Below, piece by piece: positions 60,833-64,000 of a stretch of DNA of 64,000 nucleotides. The first letter of the stretch is position 1. Each line of letters begins with the position of its first letter. The notes beneath the pieces were generated by a model. That model was not told the origin of the DNA. It did no database searches and saw only the letters and a list, made by a program, of their open reading frames with translations. Origin of the DNA: Rohdeia sp041398665 (GTDB taxonomy: Bacteria; Planctomycetota; UBA1135; GCA-002686595); the NCBI GenBank assembly GCA_041398665.1, contig JAWKUH010000018.1, forward strand, positions 1-64,000, read 5' to 3'. The translations under genes and the position numbers were made by a program.

Positions 60833-62821
60833 GTGACGCCCTTCGGCACGTCCCGTCGCTCGATCGCGCTCGCCGCCCTGTTCGCGGCGCCGGTCCTCCT
60901 CGTCGGAGCGTTCGGACTCGCCGGACTCGAGAACGACGCGCAGCGCGCGCGGAGCCGGTACCTCGAGCAGGCCGGCGTCCTCGCGCGCGCGGGCGTCGAC
61001 GCGCTGGCGGAGACCGTCGCCGACCTCGGCGAGGTGCCGGGAGCGACGGAGGTCCGCGCGTCGAGCGACGGCGCGCTGCTCCTCGACCTCCCGGTGCATC
61101 CCCGCGCCGACGCCGTCGACCTCCAGGTCTGCGAGGTGGCGTCGCGCGAGGTCGACGCGCTCGACCGCGAGGGACGCACGGCCGAGGCCGACGCGCGGCT
61201 CGAGGAGCTCGCGCAGCGCGGGGACCGCGCGGTCGTCGCCGCGTTCGCGACGACGTGGATCGCCGCGCGGGAGCGTGCGCGCGGCGACGAGGACGCGGCG
61301 CGCCGTGCCCTGGAACGGGTCGTGACGGAGATGGAGGGTGCGCGCGACGAGCGCGGGCTGTCGTACGCGCTCGCGGCGCGCGCCACGCTGGCGGAGCTCG
61401 ACGGCGATCCGCCGGACGTGCTCGACGCGCTGCACCGGGACCTCCTCGCGGACCGCGGCGGCGCGAACGACACCGCGACGACGGCGCTCGCCGACCGCGT
61501 CGCGCAGCGCATCGTCGCGAAGGAGCCGACGCGCGCGCGGGAACTGCGCGAGCGGCGCGCGGCGAGCGACGCGCCGCTCGCGCTCACGGCGAGCTGGTCG
61601 CTCGGTGTCTCGGACTGGCTCGCGCGCGGCGCGCCCGGCGGCTCGGCCGTCTTCGACCTCGTGTCGGTCGCGCCGGGCGGCGAGGGCGCGGGACGCCTGC
61701 TCGTCGCCGCGGCGCGCGACGACGAGGGCTTCGCGTGCACGGTCGCCCCGCTGCGCGCCGTCGCGTCGCGCGCGACGGAGCGTCTCGACGTCGAGGGCTG
61801 GCGCGCACTCGGCTTCGCGCCCGTGTTCCTCGGCGACGACGGCGGCGTGCTCGCGGGAGTGGACGCGCGCGACGACGGATCGAGCGAGACGCGCTCGCCC
61901 GACCCCGAGCGCAGCGCGACGCGCCGCGGTCCCACGCCGCTCGAGGAGGTCGCGGTCGTCGCGCGCGGTGTCGACCTCGAGGGCTTCCTCGCGGGCGAAC
62001 GCGCGCGCCTGCGCGTGCTCGCGTCGTTCGGCGCGGCGGCGCTCCTGGCGTCGCTCGCGGCCGCGTTCGCGATCGTGCGCGGCGTGCGCCGCGAGCAGGT
62101 CCGCGCGCGCGAGCGCGAGGGCTTCGTCGCGGCGGTGACGCACGAGCTGAAGGCGCCGTTGGCCTCGATCCGGCTGCTCGCGGAGCTCCTCGAGGGCGGC
62201 GACGTCGACGCCGAGCGCGTGAAGGACTTCGGCCGCCGCACCGTGCGCGAGTCCGACCGCCTGGCGCGCCTCGTCGACTCCGTGCTGCGCTTCGCGCGGG
62301 CGCGGGAGGGTCGCGACGCGCCGGTCGAGGCGCACGATCTCGTCGGAGCCGTGCGCGCCGCGGTCGAGGCGACGCGGCCGCTGGCGACCGACCGCGGCTT
62401 CGACGTGCGGCTCGCGATGCCGAGCGAGGAGCCGGACGACGCGCTCGCCGTCCGCTGCGACCGCGACGCCATCGTGTCGGCGATCTCCGAGCTGATCGAC
62501 AACGCGACGAAGTACGGCGCGCCGGAGCGCGGCGTCGACGTCGCGCTCCGGAGCGACGGCGCTCGTGCCCTGGTCGAGGTCGCCGACGGCGGACCGGGCG
62601 TGCCCGAGGCCGAGCGCGAACGCGTCTTCGAACCCTTCCGCCGCCTCGGCGACGAACTCGTGCGCGAGCGCGCCGGCATCGGTCTCGGTCTCGCGCTGGT
62701 GCGCGCCGTCGCCGAGTCGTGCGGCGGTGGCGCGACGTGTTCGGCCCGCGAGGGCGGCGGCTCGGTCTTCACGCTCGAGCTCCCGCTCGCCACCATCGAC
62801 GCCGCGAGGAACGGGCGATGA
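60833..62821 (+). CDS. Membrane sensor histidine kinase with large extracytoplasmic domain
   Basis: The product has 662 residues from a GTG. Helix 1 (about 10-30, SIALAALFAAPVLLVGAFGLAGL) and helix 2 (about 397-417, VLASFGAAALLASLAAAFAIV) enclose a ~360-residue extracytoplasmic part with helical, TPR-like segments but no known sensor family. HisKA follows with FVAAVTHELKAPLASIRLL (phospho-His) and HATPase with IDNATKYGAPE, DGGPGVPE and GIGLGLALVRAVAE. Its stop overlaps the start of an OmpR-type response regulator (ATGA), so the two form a pair. The large sensor suggests sensing of an envelope or surface state. Confidence 0.9.
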   Translation: MTPFGTSRRSIALAALFAAPVLLVGAFGLAGLENDAQRARSRYLEQAGVLARAGVDALAETVADLGEVPGATEVRASSDGALLLDLPVHPRADAVDLQVCEVASREVDALDREGRTAEADARLEELAQRGDRAVVAAFATTWIAARERARGDEDAARRALERVVTEMEGARDERGLSYALAARATLAELDGDPPDVLDALHRDLLADRGGANDTATTALADRVAQRIVAKEPTRARELRERRAASDAPLALTASWSLGVSDWLARGAPGGSAVFDLVSVAPGGEGAGRLLVAAARDDEGFACTVAPLRAVASRATERLDVEGWRALGFAPVFLGDDGGVLAGVDARDDGSSETRSPDPERSATRRGPTPLEEVAVVARGVDLEGFLAGERARLRVLASFGAAALLASLAAAFAIVRGVRREQVRAREREGFVAAVTHELKAPLASIRLLAELLEGGDVDAERVKDFGRRTVRESDRLARLVDSVLRFARAREGRDAPVEAHDLVGAVRAAVEATRPLATDRGFDVRLAMPSEEPDDALAVRCDRDAIVSAISELIDNATKYGAPERGVDVALRSDGARALVEVADGGPGVPEAERERVFEPFRRLGDELVRERAGIGLGLALVRAVAESCGGGATCSAREGGGSVFTLELPLATIDAARNGR

Positions 62822-63504
62822 CGAAGCGACGCATCCTGGTGGTCGAGGACGAGGAGTCGATGGCGACGGGCCTGGACTACGCGCTCCGCAGGGAGGGCTA
62901 CGACGTCGAGGTCGCGCGCGACGGAGCCGAGGCGCTGGCGCGGCTCGCTGCGAGCGCGCCGGACCTCGTGCTGCTCGACGTGATGCTGCCGAAGCGTTCG
63001 GGCTTCGACGTGCTGCAGTCGCTGCGCCGCGACGGTCGCGCGCTGCCCGTCGTCCTGCTCACGGCGAAGGACCAGGAGGCCGACGTCGTGAAGGGTTTCG
63101 ACCTCGGCGCCGACGACTACGTGACGAAGCCGTTCGGGCTGGCGGAGCTGCTCGCGCGCGTCCGCGCGCGTCTCCGGACGAAGGAGCAGGACGCGGCGAC
63201 GCCCGACGCGATCGAGATCGGTCCCGCGCGCGTCGACCTGCGCGCGATGCGCGTGCGTCTCGGCGAGCGCGAGCACGAGCTCTCGCTGCGCGAGTGCGAC
63301 ATGCTGCGACTGCTGTGGCGCGAGCGCGGCGTCCCGGTCTCGCGCGAGCGCTTCCTCGACGAGGTCTGGGGCCACGACGCGTTCCCGACGACGCGCACCG
63401 TCGACCAGCACGTGGTCAAGCTGCGCCAGAAGATCGAGGCCGCTCCGTCGCGCCCGAAGCACCTCCTGACCGCGCACGGCGTGGGCTACCGGCTCGAGGT
63501 GTGA
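62818..63504 (+). CDS. OmpR/PhoB-family response regulator
   Basis: The product has 228 residues. The receiver has ILVVEDEESMATGLDYAL (acidic pair), LVLLDVMLPKRSG (phospho-Asp), LLTAKD and ADDYVTKPFGLAELLARV (Lys). The C-terminal winged helix has VDLRAMRVRLGEREHELSLRECDMLRLLWRERGVPVSRERFLDEVWG and TRTVDQHVVKLRQKIEAAPSRPKHLLTAHGVGYRLEV. It is paired with the overlapping sensor kinase. Two 16-base tandem repeats lie just downstream of it, in front of the next gene, and are its most likely binding sites in this window. Confidence 0.95.
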   Translation: MTKRRILVVEDEESMATGLDYALRREGYDVEVARDGAEALARLAASAPDLVLLDVMLPKRSGFDVLQSLRRDGRALPVVLLTAKDQEADVVKGFDLGADDYVTKPFGLAELLARVRARLRTKEQDAATPDAIEIGPARVDLRAMRVRLGEREHELSLRECDMLRLLWRERGVPVSRERFLDEVWGHDAFPTTRTVDQHVVKLRQKIEAAPSRPKHLLTAHGVGYRLEV

Positions 63505-63544
63505 GGTCGGTGCGCGGCCCGCTCGGGGCACGCCGCGGGCTCGA

Positions 63545-63576
63545 TTCACATCTTTTGACGTTCACGCTCTTTGACA
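63545..63576 (+). promoter_or_regulatory. Tandem 16-bp repeats overlapping a candidate -35 box
   Basis: TTCACATCTTTTGACG (63545-63560) and TTCACGCTCTTTGACA (63561-63576) are directly adjacent 16-base repeats matching at 12 positions. The second ends in a consensus-like TTGACA (63571-63576). OmpR/PhoB regulators bind such tandem half-sites over or beside the -35 element. The regulator gene ends 40 bases upstream, and the exported protein starts at 63686. Confidence 0.55.
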
Positions 63577-63685
63577 CCGCGCGGCGCGGGTCGTGACAAG
63601 AAAGGAGCCGAACGGACGTCCCATGGCACGAGCGCGGAGGTGTTCCGCGCACGGTCCCACGAAGACGGCCCGAGGAGAGAGAGAC

Positions 63686-64000
63686 ATGAAGCACACGACG
63701 TTCGCCGCCGCGTTCGCGGCCCTCGTGCTCGCCGCCGGCGCGGCCGGCGCGCAGGACGAGCCGCCCCGCACGCCCCAGGAGATCCTCGAGCACGCGCACT
63801 GGCTCGAGCAGCACGAACACGACCTCGCCGCCGCCGCGACCGAGTTCTCGGCCGCGGTCGAGGCCGCCGTCGCCGCGGGCGAGGACAAGGTCGCCGAAGC
63901 CGCGAAGGACGGCCTGTCGAAGGTGCGCGTGCGGCTCGGGCAGGAGCCGGCGCCGGCGCAGGACGAGTGGCCGAAGGGGCTGCTCGACACGCTGGTCGCG
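63686..64000 (+). CDS. Exported helical protein, N-terminal part (3' end outside window)
   Basis: 105 residues are visible. It starts with a clear signal peptide (MKHTTFAAAFAALVLAAGAAGA, cleavage before QDEPPR). The mature part is helical and acidic, with a His-rich stretch (ILEHAHWLEQHEHDLAAAATEFSAAVEAAVAAGEDKVAEAAKDGL). A GAGGAGAG site precedes the ATG. The promoter region carries tandem repeats likely bound by the upstream response regulator. No family can be assigned from the part seen. Confidence 0.75.
   Translation, partial: MKHTTFAAAFAALVLAAGAAGAQDEPPRTPQEILEHAHWLEQHEHDLAAAATEFSAAVEAAVAAGEDKVAEAAKDGLSKVRVRLGQEPAPAQDEWPKGLLDTLVA

Overview
The window is about 70% G+C, gene-dense, with many GTG starts, start/stop overlaps of the ATGA/GTGA type and few strong Shine-Dalgarno sites. 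DUF1080 sugar hydrolases, NHS-family transporters, DUF3299 proteins, PhoX-like and HEAT-repeat lipoproteins, exosortase sorting and very large multiheme cytochromes together point to a planctomycete or a close relative. This is inference from gene content; no rRNA or tRNA gene was seen.

Layout. 1-4.0 kb (minus): partial kelch protein, DUF1080 lipoprotein, and a broken NHS permease and sugar-phosphate isomerase. 4.2-11 kb (plus): a VPELD-tailed surface protein, a fused exosortase/CPBP protease with frame breaks, a sugar-1-phosphate transferase, a glycosidase-like protein and a rhamnosyltransferase-like GT2. 11.1-12.4 kb: a STAS/SpoIIAA-like protein, a thioredoxin with an in-frame UGA inside its CxxC site (candidate selenoprotein), and dodecin. 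12.5-28.1 kb: an electron-transfer block. The minus operon holds a pentaheme lipoprotein, an outer-membrane barrel and a tetraheme c554-like cytochrome. The plus operon holds a ferredoxin/FAD/membrane oxidoreductase, a 26-heme cytochrome, a barrel porin and a ~24-heme cytochrome built of 213-bp tandem repeats. 28.1-44 kb: Wzx/Wzy-type exopolysaccharide genes (GT39-like, ligase/polymerase, flippase, PssD/PssE-like pair, GT2-GT4 fusion, GT2, BY-kinase-like ATPase, Wzz, Wza) around a PhoX-like protein. 44.1-50 kb: nitroreductase, a broken DnaQ-like exonuclease, an atypical membrane protein, a TauE-type exporter, two TM2 proteins and a HEAT lipoprotein. 50-54.6 kb (minus): three DUF3299-like proteins, a His-rich lipoprotein and a MacB/Lol-type ABC pair, possibly for metal uptake. 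54.8-64 kb: a hybrid histidine kinase, NTF2-like lipoprotein, outer-membrane lipoprotein, a NagB/Pgl-like protein, a second two-component system and the start of a secreted protein with tandem repeats in its promoter region.

Working model (inference). The central operons would carry electrons from NAD(P)H or ferredoxin through a membrane flavoprotein to very large periplasmic or surface cytochromes, and across the outer membrane through a barrel. The flanking polysaccharide and exosortase genes would build the extracellular matrix in which such proteins sit.

Two features run through the window. Composite hairpin repeats recur in five intergenic gaps. At least eight genes contain small indels or stops, which could be real decay or consensus errors; in the 24-heme gene the repeat register shows one of them directly.
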